NCBI RefSeq assembly: GCF_039543385.1
Contig: NZ_BAABJQ010000014.1
Location: 173,455-237,454, forward strand
Direction: 5' to 3'
Source of the DNA: Rugosimonospora acidiphila
GTDB lineage: Bacteria; Actinomycetota; Actinomycetes; Mycobacteriales; Micromonosporaceae
Length of the DNA stretch: 64,000 bases
In this document: positions 1 through 8,945 of the stretch, in pieces
Position numbering within the stretch: position 1 is the stretch's first letter
Layout of the letters: each line of letters opens with the position of its first letter
Program-made: the position numbers and the translations under genes
Notes under the pieces: model-generated
The model's database searches: none
The model's input: the letters and a program-made list of their open reading frames with translations, nothing else
Told to the model about the DNA's origin: nothing

Positions 1-252
1 CACGTTGCGCGTGATGACCACGGTCGCCTCGCCGATGCCGACGATCACCAGGATGGCCGCGTTCAGCATCAGGTCCTTGACGCCCTGCTGCGACAGGAAC
101 CGGTGGTTGCCCAGTTCGGTACCGATGATCAGAACCGCGAGGACGACCAGCAGAGCCAGCTCGCGCACGCGCAGGATCCGCTCGACGAACGCCTTCGACT
201 CCGACTTACCGGCCGGCGCCTGCGGTACCGACTGCTGGACGGCGGCGCTCAT
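1..252 (-). CDS. Sugar ABC transporter permease, N-terminal part (runs off the window)
   Basis: The first 84 codons of a membrane permease are visible; the gene continues beyond the left edge. It starts at ATG 252 with MSAAVQQSVPQ, followed by a charged stretch and hydrophobic segments (VLAVLIIGTE, AAILVIVGIGEATVVIT) typical of RbsC/RhaP-type permeases of the CUT2 class. It lies 37 bp downstream of the ABC ATPase gene and in the same direction, so it should be the channel subunit of that importer. Because the neighbouring operon degrades L-rhamnose, rhamnose is the likely substrate, but this is inferred from context. The solute-binding protein is not in the window and presumably lies further left. 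Confidence 0.8.
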   Translation of the reverse strand, partial: MSAAVQQSVPQAPAGKSESKAFVERILRVRELALLVVLAVLIIGTELGNHRFLSQQGVKDLMLNAAILVIVGIGEATVVITRNV

Positions 253-289
253 CGGCCGCTCCCGGACTCGCGCCCGGCAAGCCTGGCGT

Positions 290-1807
290 TCATACCTTCA
301 CCTGCCCGGTGGCGGCGGACATGACCGTCTCCTCGGTCGCTTCGGCGCGGGGAATCTCCGCCACCAGCCGCCCCTCGCGCATCACCAGCACCCGGTCGGC
401 CATGCCGATCACCTCGGGCAGATCCGAGGAGATCATCAGTACCGCGAGCCCGCGCCCGGCCAGCTCGGACAGCAGCCGGTGCACCTCGGCCTTGGTGCCC
501 ACGTCGATGCCCCGGGTCGGTTCATCGACGATCAGCACCTTCGGCTCGGTGGCCAGCCACTTGGCCAGCACCACCTTCTGCTGGTTGCCGCCGGACAGCG
601 TGGACACCGTGTCGGACAGCCGGGCGTACTTCAGCTGCAGGCGCAGCGCCCAGTCTGCGGCCTGGCTGCGCTCCCGGCCGCGGCTCATCAGCCCGGCCCG
701 GCGCAGCGCCTTGAGCCTGGTCAGGCCGAGGTTGCGTTCGATCGACGCGCCCATCACCAGGCCCTGCGCCCGGCGGTCCTCGGGTACCAGGGCCACCCCG
801 GCGGCCATCGCGGCCGTGGGCGAGGCGGCGGGTAGTTGCCTGCCGCCGATGGTCACCCGGCCGGCGTCCCACCGGTCGATTCCGAAAACGGCCCGCGCGA
901 CCTCGGTGCGGCCGGCACCGATGAGGCCGGCCAGCGCCACGATCTCGCCGCGACGCACGGTGAACGAGACGTCGGTGAACACGCCCTCGCGGGTCAGCCG
1001 CTCGACCTCCAGCGCCACGTTCCCGATGGTCGCCTCGGCCTTCGGGTACAGCGCGTCGAGGTGCCGGCCGACCATCCGGCGCACCAACTCGTCGGCCGTC
1101 AGTCCCTCGACCGGTTCGCTGGCTACGAACCTGCCATCGCGCAGGGTGGTGACCCGCTGGCAGAGGGCGAAGACCTCCTCGAGCCGGTGCGAGATGAACA
1201 GCACCGCGGCACCCTCCTCGCGCAGCGCCGTGGCCACCCCGAAGAGCCTGCTCACCTCGCCCGGGGTGAGCGCCGCGGTGGGCTCATCCATGATGAGTAC
1301 CCGGGTGTTCAGCGACAGCGCCTTGGCGATCTCGACCATCTGCTGGTCGGCGATGGACAGCCCGCGCGCCGGAGCGGCCGGGTCCAGCGCCACCCCGAGC
1401 CGGGCGAACAGCGCCGCCGTATCGGTGTGCAGCTTGCGCCGGTCGATGCGCCCCAGCTGCCTCGACAGGCGCGGCTGGCGGCCCATGTAGATGTTCTCCG
1501 CGACCGACAGGTCGGGGAACAGCGTGGGCTCCTGATAGATGACGGCCACCCCGGCGTCGCGGGCGTCGCCCGGACCCGAGAACGTGAGGGGCTGCCCGTC
1601 GAGCAGCACCTGCCCGGTGTCCGGGCGGTGCACCCCGGCCAGCACCTTGATGAGGGTCGACTTACCCGCGCCGTTCTCGCCGGCCAACGCGTGCGCCTCA
1701 CCGGCGTACAGCTCCAGCGACACGTCCTGCAGGGCGCGCACCGACCCGAACGATTTACCGACCCCCCGCAGCGCCAGCACGGGTGGCCCCTGTGCCGGCG
1801 AACTCAC
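290..1807 (-). CDS. Sugar ABC transporter ATP-binding protein (likely rhamnose)
   Basis: A 505-residue tandem ABC ATPase of the RbsA/MglA type that powers monosaccharide import. The first half has a normal Walker A (GENGAGKST, residues 43-51), a Q-loop (YQEPT) and a DEPTAAL Walker B. In the second half Walker A is degenerate (GAGRTE) while the LSGGNQQKV signature is intact, as is usual in this family. It is the first gene of a leftward operon with the partial permease, driven by a promoter at 1969-1997. A 14-bp operator at 1942-1955 matches the one at the rhamnose catabolic promoter, which ties transport to the same LacI repressor. Confidence 0.9.
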   Translation of the reverse strand: MSSPAQGPPVLALRGVGKSFGSVRALQDVSLELYAGEAHALAGENGAGKSTLIKVLAGVHRPDTGQVLLDGQPLTFSGPGDARDAGVAVIYQEPTLFPDLSVAENIYMGRQPRLSRQLGRIDRRKLHTDTAALFARLGVALDPAAPARGLSIADQQMVEIAKALSLNTRVLIMDEPTAALTPGEVSRLFGVATALREEGAAVLFISHRLEEVFALCQRVTTLRDGRFVASEPVEGLTADELVRRMVGRHLDALYPKAEATIGNVALEVERLTREGVFTDVSFTVRRGEIVALAGLIGAGRTEVARAVFGIDRWDAGRVTIGGRQLPAASPTAAMAAGVALVPEDRRAQGLVMGASIERNLGLTRLKALRRAGLMSRGRERSQAADWALRLQLKYARLSDTVSTLSGGNQQKVVLAKWLATEPKVLIVDEPTRGIDVGTKAEVHRLLSELAGRGLAVLMISSDLPEVIGMADRVLVMREGRLVAEIPRAEATEETVMSAATGQVKV

Positions 1808-1941
1808 GACTGACGCTCCACGACGAACGTCCTTCCCAGAATGAACTTGACCTGATTCGTGGCGATGCCACGACGGATCCCGATGCCCGTGTCACGCATC
1901 CGGTCTCTTCCCAGCTCAGTGAGCCCCTGGTCAGAGATACC

Positions 1942-1955
1942 GTGAATCGTTTCAT
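1942..1955. promoter_or_regulatory. LacI-type operator for the rhamnose transporter operon
   Basis: GTGAATCGTTTCAT is the exact reverse complement of the 14-mer at 3303-3316. Its core TGAATCGTTTCA is a near-palindrome centred on CG, the usual form of LacI-family operators. It sits about 14 bp downstream of the predicted -10 box of the transporter promoter, where a bound repressor would block transcription. Confidence 0.7.
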
Positions 1956-1968
1956 ACCGTGAGCACAG

Positions 1969-1997
1969 ACACTACTGAGGGGTTTCAAGGGTGTCAA
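1969..1997 (-). promoter_or_regulatory. Promoter of the ABC transporter operon
   Basis: Read on the minus strand, a perfect TTGACA -35 (1992-1997) is followed after 17 bp by TAGTGT (1969-1974) as -10. The operator lies just downstream. The leader to the ATPase start at 1807 would be about 155 nt. The rest of the 1808-2207 gap holds only GTCGCCGG-like imperfect repeats around 2130-2205, with no gene that I can support. Confidence 0.65.
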
Positions 1998-2207
1998 TAA
2001 GTCCCTGGACCCCGAGACCCAGCTGTAACTTTCCCGGCCCGCTAGCAGCCACTTTCCGCGACCCGTCACCGGCGCGGCGGTGCGCCGGTGACGCACCGGT
2101 CGCCAGTCGCGCGGCGCTTGCTGGTTGCGGACGGTCGCCGGTTACAGAAAGTCGCCGGCTTGAGAAAGTCGTCGGTCACGCAAGCGTCGTCGGTTACCCG
2201 GCGGTCG

Positions 2208-3224
2208 CTAGCGGCGCAGCGAGGCCGGGCTGGAGGCGCGCACCACCAACTCGGGCTGGAACACCACGCGCCGGTGCTGGTGCCGCTCGGCCTCGTCGCC
2301 CGCCTCCTCGAGCAGGAGCTCGGTGGCGGCCTGCCCCATCCGGAACGCGGGCTGGCGCACCGACGTCAGCGGTACCGCCGCCGCGGCGGCGAACTCGATG
2401 TCGTCGTAGCCCACGATCGCCACGTCATCGGGCACCCGCACCCCGGCGGCGAACATCGCCTGGAGCACACCCAGCGCCACCAGGTCGTTCACGCAGAACA
2501 CCGCGGTCGGGCGACTGGCCAGGCCGAGCAGGCGGGAGCCGGCGTCCCGGCCGGAGGCCACCGTCATCTGGTCGGCCTCGATCACGGTCAGCGCCTCGGG
2601 CGGCAACCCCGCCTCGGCGATCGCCCGTTCGGCTCCGGTCTGCCGGTCACGGCACTGGGCCAGAGTGGACGGCCCGTTGGCGTAGACGATCTGGGTGTGC
2701 CCGGCCCGGATCAGGTGCCGCACGGCCAGCTCGCCACCCACCTCGTCGTCGATGGACACCGAACACACGTCGTCGGACGGGCCGACCCGGTCAACCATGA
2801 CGAACGGGATCTGCCGGCGCTTGAAGGACTCCACGTTGGCGCCGTTGGCGTCGGCCGGCGTGATGAGCGCCCCCCGCACCCGCTGCTCGGCGAACAGGGA
2901 CAGGTACTCGGCCTCCACATTGGGGTCATGGCCGCTGTTGCACAGCATCACGCCCAGCCCGGCGCCGCGGGCCACCCGCTCGGCACCCCTCGCGACATCC
3001 ACGAAGAACGGGTTGGCGATGTCGAGCACCAGCAGTGCCATGGTGCGACTGCGGCCGACCCGCAGCTGGCGCGCGGACTCGCTGCGCACGAAGCCCAGCT
3101 CGTCGATGGCGGCGGTGACCCGCGCACGGGTATCGGGCGACACGTAGCTCGGCCGGTTGATGACGTTGGAGACCGTGCCCACCGACACGCCGGCGCGCCG
3201 CGCCACGTCCTTGATGCTGACCAT
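2208..3224 (-). CDS. LacI-family transcriptional repressor of rhamnose genes
   Basis: A LacI/GalR-type regulator of 338 residues. The N-terminus MVSIKDVARRAGVSVGTVSN is the classic helix-turn-helix with the hinge region after it, followed by a periplasmic-binding-protein-like effector domain. I place the start at ATG 3224; an in-frame ATG at 3245 adds only a non-conserved MKSRRSD. The gene is divergent from rhaI, and an operator of LacI form lies inside its own predicted promoter (3290-3318), so it probably represses rhaI, the transporter operon and itself. Rhamnose or a derived metabolite is the expected inducer, judged from the neighbours only. Confidence 0.88.
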   Translation of the reverse strand: MVSIKDVARRAGVSVGTVSNVINRPSYVSPDTRARVTAAIDELGFVRSESARQLRVGRSRTMALLVLDIANPFFVDVARGAERVARGAGLGVMLCNSGHDPNVEAEYLSLFAEQRVRGALITPADANGANVESFKRRQIPFVMVDRVGPSDDVCSVSIDDEVGGELAVRHLIRAGHTQIVYANGPSTLAQCRDRQTGAERAIAEAGLPPEALTVIEADQMTVASGRDAGSRLLGLASRPTAVFCVNDLVALGVLQAMFAAGVRVPDDVAIVGYDDIEFAAAAAVPLTSVRQPAFRMGQAATELLLEEAGDEAERHQHRRVVFQPELVVRASSPASLRR

Positions 3225-3265
3225 GTCGCTCCGTCTCGATTTCACAGGGCCGAGAAGGCTCAGTC

Positions 3266-3294
3266 TTGACGCCCACAGGGGGGACGCTTAGTAT
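3266..3294 (+). promoter_or_regulatory. Promoter of the rhaI-rhaEW-rhaB-lutABC operon
   Basis: TTGACG (3266-3271) and TAGTAT (3289-3294) are separated by 17 bp. The operator at 3303-3316 would cover the transcription start region. The leader to rhaI is about 120 nt. Confidence 0.65.
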
Positions 3295-3318
3295 AACGGT
3301 TCATGAAACGATTCACAA
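3290..3318 (-). promoter_or_regulatory. Promoter of the lacI-type repressor gene, overlapping the rhaI promoter
   Basis: On the minus strand TTGTGA (3313-3318) and TATACT (3290-3295) are 17 bp apart. The -10 overlaps the -10 of the opposite rhaI promoter because TTAGTATAA reads as a -10 on both strands. The operator 3303-3316 lies in this spacer and overlaps the -35, which predicts autorepression. Confidence 0.55.
3303..3316. promoter_or_regulatory. LacI-type operator in the divergent rhaI/lacI region
   Basis: ATGAAACGATTCAC is identical (opposite strand) to the site at 1942-1955. One site could control both divergent promoters. Confidence 0.72.
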
Positions 3319-3419
3319 GCCTCCTGAGGTGACGCTCAGTCGACACAGGCATCGTGAACCCGAATCTTGACGCGTGCAACGCCCCTCCCTCGACGGTGAC
3401 AGAGCAGGAGCAGTAGTTC

Positions 3420-4586
3420 ATGACAGACAGAACCGCCGTCAAGGCGGCCCTCGCGTCCCAGCGCATCGAGTTGCCATCGTGGGCGTTCGGTAACTCTGGC
3501 ACCCGGTTCAAGGTCTTCGCCCAGGCCGGTGTGCCCCGCGACCCGTTCGAGAAGATAGCCGACGCCGCCCAGGTGCACCGCTACACCGGGGTCGCGCCCA
3601 CCGTGTCCCTGCACATCCCGTGGGATCTGGTCGACGACTATCACAAGCTTGCCTCACACGCCGAGAGCCTTGGGGTGCGCATCGGCGTCATCAACTCCAA
3701 CACCTTCCAGGACAACGACTACATGCTGGGCAGCGTGACGCACGCCGACCCGGCCGTGCGCCGCAAGGCGGTCGACCACCTCTTCGCGTGCGTCGACGTG
3801 ATGGACGCGACCGGCTCGCCCGACCTGAAGCTCTGGTTCGCCGACGGCACCAACTACCCCGGCCAGGACGACTTCCGCGCCCGCCAGGACCGGCTGGCCG
3901 AGTCACTGTCCAAGGTGTACGACCGGCTCGGCGACGGCCAGCGGATGCTGCTGGAGTACAAGCTGTTCGAGCCGGCCTTCTACCACACCGACGTGCCCGA
4001 CTGGGGTACCTCGTTCGCGCACTGCGTCGCGCTGGGCGAGAAGGCGAAGGTAGTGGTGGACACCGGACACCACGCGCCGGGCACCAACATCGAGTTCATC
4101 GTGGCCATGCTGCTGCGCGCGGGCAAGCTCGGCGCCTTCGACTTCAACTCCCGGTTCTACGCCGACGACGACCTCATGGTCGGCTCGGCCGACCCGTTCC
4201 AGCTGTTCCGCATCATGCACGAGGTGGTGCGCGGCGGAGGGCTTTCCGCCTCCTCCGGGGTGAACTTCATGCTCGACCAGTGCCACAACATCGAGCCGAA
4301 GATCCCGGCGCAGATCCGGTCGGTGATGAACGTCCAGGAGGCCACCGCCAAGGCGCTGCTGGTCGACTGGCCGGCACTGTCGGCCGCGCAACAGGCCGGT
4401 GACGTACTCGGCGCCAACGCGGTACTGATGGACGCGTACAACACCGACGTCCGGCCGCTGCTCGTCGAGCTGCGGCAGGAGCAGGGGCTGGACCCGGATC
4501 CGATGGCGGCGTACGCACGCACCGACTACGCAACAAAGATTGTCAACGAGCGAGTGGGCGGCCACCAGGCCGGCTGGGGAGCATGA
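3420..4586 (+). CDS. rhaI: L-rhamnose isomerase
   Basis: 388 residues, close to the length of the RhaI type of L-rhamnose isomerase (Pseudomonas/actinobacterial type rather than E. coli RhaA). It is a metal-dependent TIM-barrel enzyme that converts L-rhamnose to L-rhamnulose in the cytoplasm. Visible landmarks are the N-terminal LPSWAFGNSGTRFKVF, HIPWD, the acidic LLEYKLFEPAFYHTD segment, VVDTGHHAPGTNIE and DFNSRFYADDD, which carry the Glu, Asp and His residues expected at the metal site. ATG 3420 follows a GAGCAGGAG ribosome-binding site. It is the first gene of the catabolic operon and divergent from the LacI repressor. Confidence 0.93.
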   Translation: MTDRTAVKAALASQRIELPSWAFGNSGTRFKVFAQAGVPRDPFEKIADAAQVHRYTGVAPTVSLHIPWDLVDDYHKLASHAESLGVRIGVINSNTFQDNDYMLGSVTHADPAVRRKAVDHLFACVDVMDATGSPDLKLWFADGTNYPGQDDFRARQDRLAESLSKVYDRLGDGQRMLLEYKLFEPAFYHTDVPDWGTSFAHCVALGEKAKVVVDTGHHAPGTNIEFIVAMLLRAGKLGAFDFNSRFYADDDLMVGSADPFQLFRIMHEVVRGGGLSASSGVNFMLDQCHNIEPKIPAQIRSVMNVQEATAKALLVDWPALSAAQQAGDVLGANAVLMDAYNTDVRPLLVELRQEQGLDPDPMAAYARTDYATKIVNERVGGHQAGWGA

Positions 4587-4707
4587 GAAGCATGAGTGAG
4601 CGTCAGCAGGGCGAGCGCGGCGAAGCCGCTCTTCCCGTGAGGATCAGGAATCAGAGTTACAGGGTGGACGTGCCTCATGCGTCCGGCGAGCGGAGCGAGG
4701 CGGGCGC

Positions 4708-6747
4708 ATGAGCGTGAATGAGACTGTCGCGCAGCTGTTGGCCCGCTCCAACCGGCTCGGCGCGGACCCGCGCAACACCAACTACGCGGGTGGCAACACC
4801 TCCGCGAAGGGTACCGAGACCGACCCGGTGACCGGCGAGCAGGTGGAGCTGCTGTGGGTCAAGGGTTCCGGCGGTGACCTGGGCACGCTGACCGAGGCGG
4901 GCCTGGCCGCGCTGCGGTTGGACCGGCTGCGCTCGCTGCCCTCGGTGTATCCCGGCATCGAGCGCGAGGACGAGATGGTCGCGGCGTTCGACTTCTGCCT
5001 GCACGGGCGGGGTGGCGCGGCGCCGTCCATCGACACCGCCATGCACGCCCTGGTCAACGCGGCGCACGTCGACCACCTGCACCCGGACTCCGGCATCGCG
5101 CTGGCCACCTCGGCCAACGGCGAGGCGCTGACCAAGGAATGCTTCGGCGACCGCGTGGTGTGGGTGCCGTGGCGCCGGCCCGGTTTCCAACTGGGTCTGG
5201 ACATCGCGGCCATCAAGGACAGCCAGCCGCAGGCCATCGGCGCCGTGCTCGGCGGCCACGGGATCACCGCCTGGGGCGACACCTCGGAGCAGTGCGAGGC
5301 GAACTCGCTGGAGATCATCCGCACCGCCGCCGCCTTCATCGAACAGCACGGCAAGGCCGACCCATTCGGCGCCGAACTGCCGGACTTCGCCCCGCTGCCC
5401 GAGGCGCAGCGGCGCGAGCGCGCCGCCGCGCTGTTCCCGCTCCTGCGCGGGCTGGCCTCCACCGACCGCGCGCAGGTCGGCCACTACACCGACAGCCCGG
5501 TGGTACTGGAGTTCCTGTCCCGAGCCGAGCACTCGCGGCTGGCAGCAGCGGGCACCTCCTGCCCCGACCACTTCCTGCGCACCAAGGTGCGCCCGCTGGT
5601 GCTGGACCTGCCGCCGACCGCGTCGCTCGAGGACGTCAGCGCCCGGCTCAAGGAGCTGCACGAGGCGTACCGGGAGGACTACGCGGCCTACTACAACCGG
5701 CACGCCACCCCCGAGTCGCCGGCCATGCGCGGCGCCGACCCGGCCATCGTGCTGGTACCCGGCGTGGGCATGTTCTCCTTCGGCGTGAACAAGCAGACCG
5801 CCCGGGTGGCCGGCGAGTTCTACATCAACGCCATCAACGTGATGCGCGGCGCCGAGGCGCTGTCGACGTACGCCCCGATCCCCGAGTCGGAGAAGTTCCG
5901 CATCGAGTACTGGGAGCTGGAAGAGGCCAAGCTGCGGCGGATGCCCAAGCCCAAGCCGCTGGCCACCCGGATCGCGTTCGTCACCGGCGGCGGCTCCGGC
6001 ATCGGCAAGGCCACTGCCGTCCGGCTGGCGACCGAGGGCGCCTGCGTCGTGGTCGCCGACCGGGACGGCGCGGCGGCCGAGGCCGTGGCCAAGGGCATCG
6101 GTGGCCCGGACGCGGCCATCGCCGTGGCGGTCGACGTGACCGACGAGGAGCAGATCGCCGCCGCCCTGAAGGCCGCCGTGCTCGCCTTCGGCGGTGTCGA
6201 CCTGGTGGTCAACAACGCCGGGCTGTCCATCTCCAAGCCGCTGATGGACACGACGATCCAGGACTGGGACATCCAGCACGACGTGATGGCCCGCGGCTCC
6301 TTCCTGGTCTCCCGCGCGGCGGCCACCGTGATGGTGCCGCAGAACATGGGCGGCGACATCGTCTACATCGCCAGCAAGAACGGCGTCTTCGCCGGCCCGA
6401 ACAACGTCGCCTACGGCGCGGCAAAGGCCGACCAGGCGCACCAGGTCCGGCTGCTCGCCGCCGAGCTGGGCCAGTACGGCATCCGGGTCAACGGGGTCAA
6501 CCCCGACGGTGTCGTGCGCGGCTCGGGCATCTTCGCCGGCGGCTGGGGCGCCAAGCGCGCCGCGGTCTACGGCGTGAAGGAGGAGGACCTGGGTGCCTAC
6601 TACGCGCAGCGCACCCTGCTGAAGCGGGAGGTGCTCCCGGAGCACGTGGCCGCGGCCGTCTTCACCCTGGTCGGCCCGGACCTGTCGCACACCACCGGGC
6701 TGCACGTCCCCGTCGATGCCGGGGTAGCCGCAGCGTTCCTGCGATGA
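4708..6747 (+). CDS. rhaEW: Bifunctional rhamnulose-1-phosphate aldolase / lactaldehyde dehydrogenase
   Basis: 679 residues with two domains. Residues 1 to about 400 form a class II aldolase domain (zinc-site motif HVDHLHPDS near residue 121) that cleaves L-rhamnulose 1-phosphate to dihydroxyacetone phosphate and L-lactaldehyde. Residues from about 425 form a short-chain dehydrogenase with TGGGSGIG (near 429), NNAG, a serine in YIASKNG and the catalytic YGAAK (near 569), which oxidises lactaldehyde. The same architecture is known from RhaEW/RhaD-type fusions. A 121-bp gap separates it from rhaI; its stop overlaps the start of rhaB (ATGA). The lactate it makes can feed the LutABC enzymes encoded downstream. 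Confidence 0.93.
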   Translation: MSVNETVAQLLARSNRLGADPRNTNYAGGNTSAKGTETDPVTGEQVELLWVKGSGGDLGTLTEAGLAALRLDRLRSLPSVYPGIEREDEMVAAFDFCLHGRGGAAPSIDTAMHALVNAAHVDHLHPDSGIALATSANGEALTKECFGDRVVWVPWRRPGFQLGLDIAAIKDSQPQAIGAVLGGHGITAWGDTSEQCEANSLEIIRTAAAFIEQHGKADPFGAELPDFAPLPEAQRRERAAALFPLLRGLASTDRAQVGHYTDSPVVLEFLSRAEHSRLAAAGTSCPDHFLRTKVRPLVLDLPPTASLEDVSARLKELHEAYREDYAAYYNRHATPESPAMRGADPAIVLVPGVGMFSFGVNKQTARVAGEFYINAINVMRGAEALSTYAPIPESEKFRIEYWELEEAKLRRMPKPKPLATRIAFVTGGGSGIGKATAVRLATEGACVVVADRDGAAAEAVAKGIGGPDAAIAVAVDVTDEEQIAAALKAAVLAFGGVDLVVNNAGLSISKPLMDTTIQDWDIQHDVMARGSFLVSRAAATVMVPQNMGGDIVYIASKNGVFAGPNNVAYGAAKADQAHQVRLLAAELGQYGIRVNGVNPDGVVRGSGIFAGGWGAKRAAVYGVKEEDLGAYYAQRTLLKREVLPEHVAAAVFTLVGPDLSHTTGLHVPVDAGVAAAFLR

Positions 6748-8246
6748 CGACAGCAGACGAGCACGAGGCACGGCCGGCCCGGGATTCCGGGCCGGCCGTG
6801 GCCGGCCGTAAGGCGGCCAGACCCGGCCCGGCCAAGGCTTCGGTGAGCCGGAGATACGCGGCCGTGGACCTCGGCGCGGCCAGCGGCCGGGTCATGATCG
6901 GCGAGGTCGGCGCGGGCCGCCTGGAGCTGACCGAGGCGCACCGGTTCCCCAACGAGCCGGTACGGCTGCCCGACGGGCTGCACTGGGACATCCTGCGGCT
7001 GTACCGGGAGCTGCTGGCCGGGCTGCGCCACTGCGGCGACGGGTTGGCCTCGGTCGGCATCGACTCGTGGGCCGTCGACTACGGGCTGCTCGACGAGCGC
7101 GGCGCGCTGCTCGGCCTGCCGTACCACTACCGGGACCCGCGCACCGAGGCCGTCGCCGTACCGGACCCGGAACGCTACGCCGTCACCGGCACGCAGCACC
7201 TGCCCATCAACACCATCTACCAGTTGCTCGCCGAGCCCCCGTCACGGCTGGCCGCGGCGCGGCGGCTGCTGCTGGTCCCCGACCTGCTGGGCTACTGGCT
7301 GACCGGACAGACCGGGGCGGAACGCACCAACGCGTCCACCACCGGCCTGTTCGACGCGCGGGCCGGGCGGTGGGCCGGGAGCCTGATCGACCGGCTGGGG
7401 CTGCGCCCGGAGCTGTTCCCCGAACTGCGCGAGCCCGGCTCGGCCATCGGCACCCTGCTCCCCCACACCGGGCTGGACCTGCCGCTGGTCGCGGTCGCCT
7501 CGCACGACACCGCCTCCGCGGTGGTGGCGGTGCCGGCGTCCGTGCCGAACTTCGCCTACATCAGCACCGGTACCTGGTCGCTGGTCGGTGTCGAGCTGCC
7601 CGCCCCGGTGCTGTCCCCGGACAGCCGGGATGCGAACTTCACCAACGAACTCGGGGTCGACAACACCATCCGGTATCTGCGCAACGTGATGGGACTGTGG
7701 CTGCTGCAGGAGTGCCAGCGCGGGTGGCACGAACCGGACACCGGTGCGTTGCTGGCCGCGGCGGCCTCGGCGGCGCCGTTCGGCTCGCTGATCGACCCCG
7801 ACGACCCGAGCTTCCTGGCACCCGGCGACATGCCCTCGCGCATCGACGCGTACTGCGCCCGCACCGACCAGCCGACGCCGGCCGGGCGCCCCGGGTACGT
7901 ACGTTGCATTATGGAGAGCCTGGCGCTTGGGCATCGGGCCGCCCTGCGGGCCGCCGCCCGGCTGTCCGGGCGTACCGTCGAGGTCGTGCATCTCATCGGC
8001 GGCGGCGCCCGCAACGACCTACTGTGCCAGCTGACGGCGGACGCGTGCGGGCTGCCCGTGGTCGCCGGGCCGATCGAGGCGACCGCCCTGGGCAACGTGC
8101 TGATCCAGGCCCGGGCCGACGGCGGGCCGGCCGATCTGCCCGCGATGCGGGGGCTGGTCGCCGCGACCCAGCCGCTGCGGCACTTCGAGCCCCGCGGCGA
8201 CTCGGGCGCCTGGGACAAGGCCGCCGCCCGGATCGGACGGGAGTAG
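6744..8246 (+). CDS. rhaB: Rhamnulokinase
   Basis: 500 residues of the FGGY carbohydrate kinase family; phosphorylates L-rhamnulose at C1 with ATP. The actin-like fold is shown by YAAVDLGAASGRVMIGE (start about residue 34), the substrate segment VGIDSWAVDYGLLD, SHDTASAVVAVP, YISTGTWSLVGVE and the C-terminal HLIGGGARNDLLCQ. The ATG at 6744 overlaps the rhaEW stop by 4 bp, so translation is coupled. The first 30 residues are a Pro/Ala-rich extension outside the kinase fold, so a later start is possible but none is better placed. It completes the isomerase-kinase-aldolase pathway. Confidence 0.93.
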   Translation: MTTADEHEARPARDSGPAVAGRKAARPGPAKASVSRRYAAVDLGAASGRVMIGEVGAGRLELTEAHRFPNEPVRLPDGLHWDILRLYRELLAGLRHCGDGLASVGIDSWAVDYGLLDERGALLGLPYHYRDPRTEAVAVPDPERYAVTGTQHLPINTIYQLLAEPPSRLAAARRLLLVPDLLGYWLTGQTGAERTNASTTGLFDARAGRWAGSLIDRLGLRPELFPELREPGSAIGTLLPHTGLDLPLVAVASHDTASAVVAVPASVPNFAYISTGTWSLVGVELPAPVLSPDSRDANFTNELGVDNTIRYLRNVMGLWLLQECQRGWHEPDTGALLAAAASAAPFGSLIDPDDPSFLAPGDMPSRIDAYCARTDQPTPAGRPGYVRCIMESLALGHRAALRAAARLSGRTVEVVHLIGGGARNDLLCQLTADACGLPVVAGPIEATALGNVLIQARADGGPADLPAMRGLVAATQPLRHFEPRGDSGAWDKAAARIGRE

Positions 8247-8249
8247 CCG

Positions 8250-8945
8250 ATGCGCGTGGCCCTGTTCATCACCTGTTTCAACGACACCATGTATCCCGGG
8301 GTGGGCAAGGCCACGGTCACGGTGTTGGAGCGGCTCGGGATCACCGTGGAGTTCCCGGCCGGGCAGACCTGCTGCGGGCAGATGCACTTCAACTCCGGGT
8401 ACCGCAAGGAGTGCGTGCCGCTGGTGCGCAACTTCGCGTCGGTGTTCGCCGGGTACGACGCGGTGGTCACCCCGTCGGCGTCCTGCGCGGCGATGGTGCG
8501 CCACTCCCACCCGGTGGTGGTGCCCGGCCACACCCCACCGCCCGTGTACGAGCTGTCCGAGTTCCTGCTCGACGTACTGAACGTGACCGACGTCGGGGCG
8601 TACTTCCCGCACCGGGTGGCGTTCCACCCCACCTGCCACTCCCAGCGGATGCTGCGCATCGGCGACCGGCCGCAGCGCCTGCTGGCCGGGGTGGAGGGCC
8701 TGGAGCTGGTGGAGCTGGCCCACGCCGAGCAGTGCTGCGGGTTCGGCGGCACGTTCAGCGTGAAGAACGCGGAGACCTCGATCGCCATGGGCAACGACAA
8801 GAGCGACGACGTGCTGTCCACCGGGGCGTCGGTCCTGGCCTCGGCCGACACCTCGTGCCTGATGCACATCGGCGGCCTGCTCTCGCGCCGCGACGCGCCG
8901 GTGCGCACCATGCACCTGGCCGAGATCCTGGCGACCACCCGATGA
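8250..8945 (+). CDS. lutA: L-lactate utilisation protein LutA, CCG-domain subunit
   Basis: 231 residues containing two cysteine-rich CCG domains: CFNDTMYPG with QTCCGQMH, and HPTCHSQRM with EQCCGFGG. These bind an iron-sulfur cluster in the LutABC/LldEFG lactate dehydrogenase complex, which oxidises L-lactate to pyruvate. The gene begins 3 bp after rhaB and overlaps lutB by ATGA. Its position directly after a lactaldehyde-producing pathway suggests that it consumes lactate made from rhamnose. Confidence 0.92.
   Translation: MRVALFITCFNDTMYPGVGKATVTVLERLGITVEFPAGQTCCGQMHFNSGYRKECVPLVRNFASVFAGYDAVVTPSASCAAMVRHSHPVVVPGHTPPPVYELSEFLLDVLNVTDVGAYFPHRVAFHPTCHSQRMLRIGDRPQRLLAGVEGLELVELAHAEQCCGFGGTFSVKNAETSIAMGNDKSDDVLSTGASVLASADTSCLMHIGGLLSRRDAPVRTMHLAEILATTR

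Noticed and set aside
4587..4707. Possible RNA element between rhaI and rhaEW
   Set aside because: A small bulged hairpin (GAGCGCGGC-gaa-GCCGCTC) exists, but there is no conserved riboswitch feature and the genes are probably co-transcribed.
5139..6743. Long open frame preceding and continuous with rhaB
   Set aside because: Only the part from ATG 6744 has kinase motifs; the upstream part is a low-complexity Arg/Gly frame opposite to the codon bias of rhaEW.
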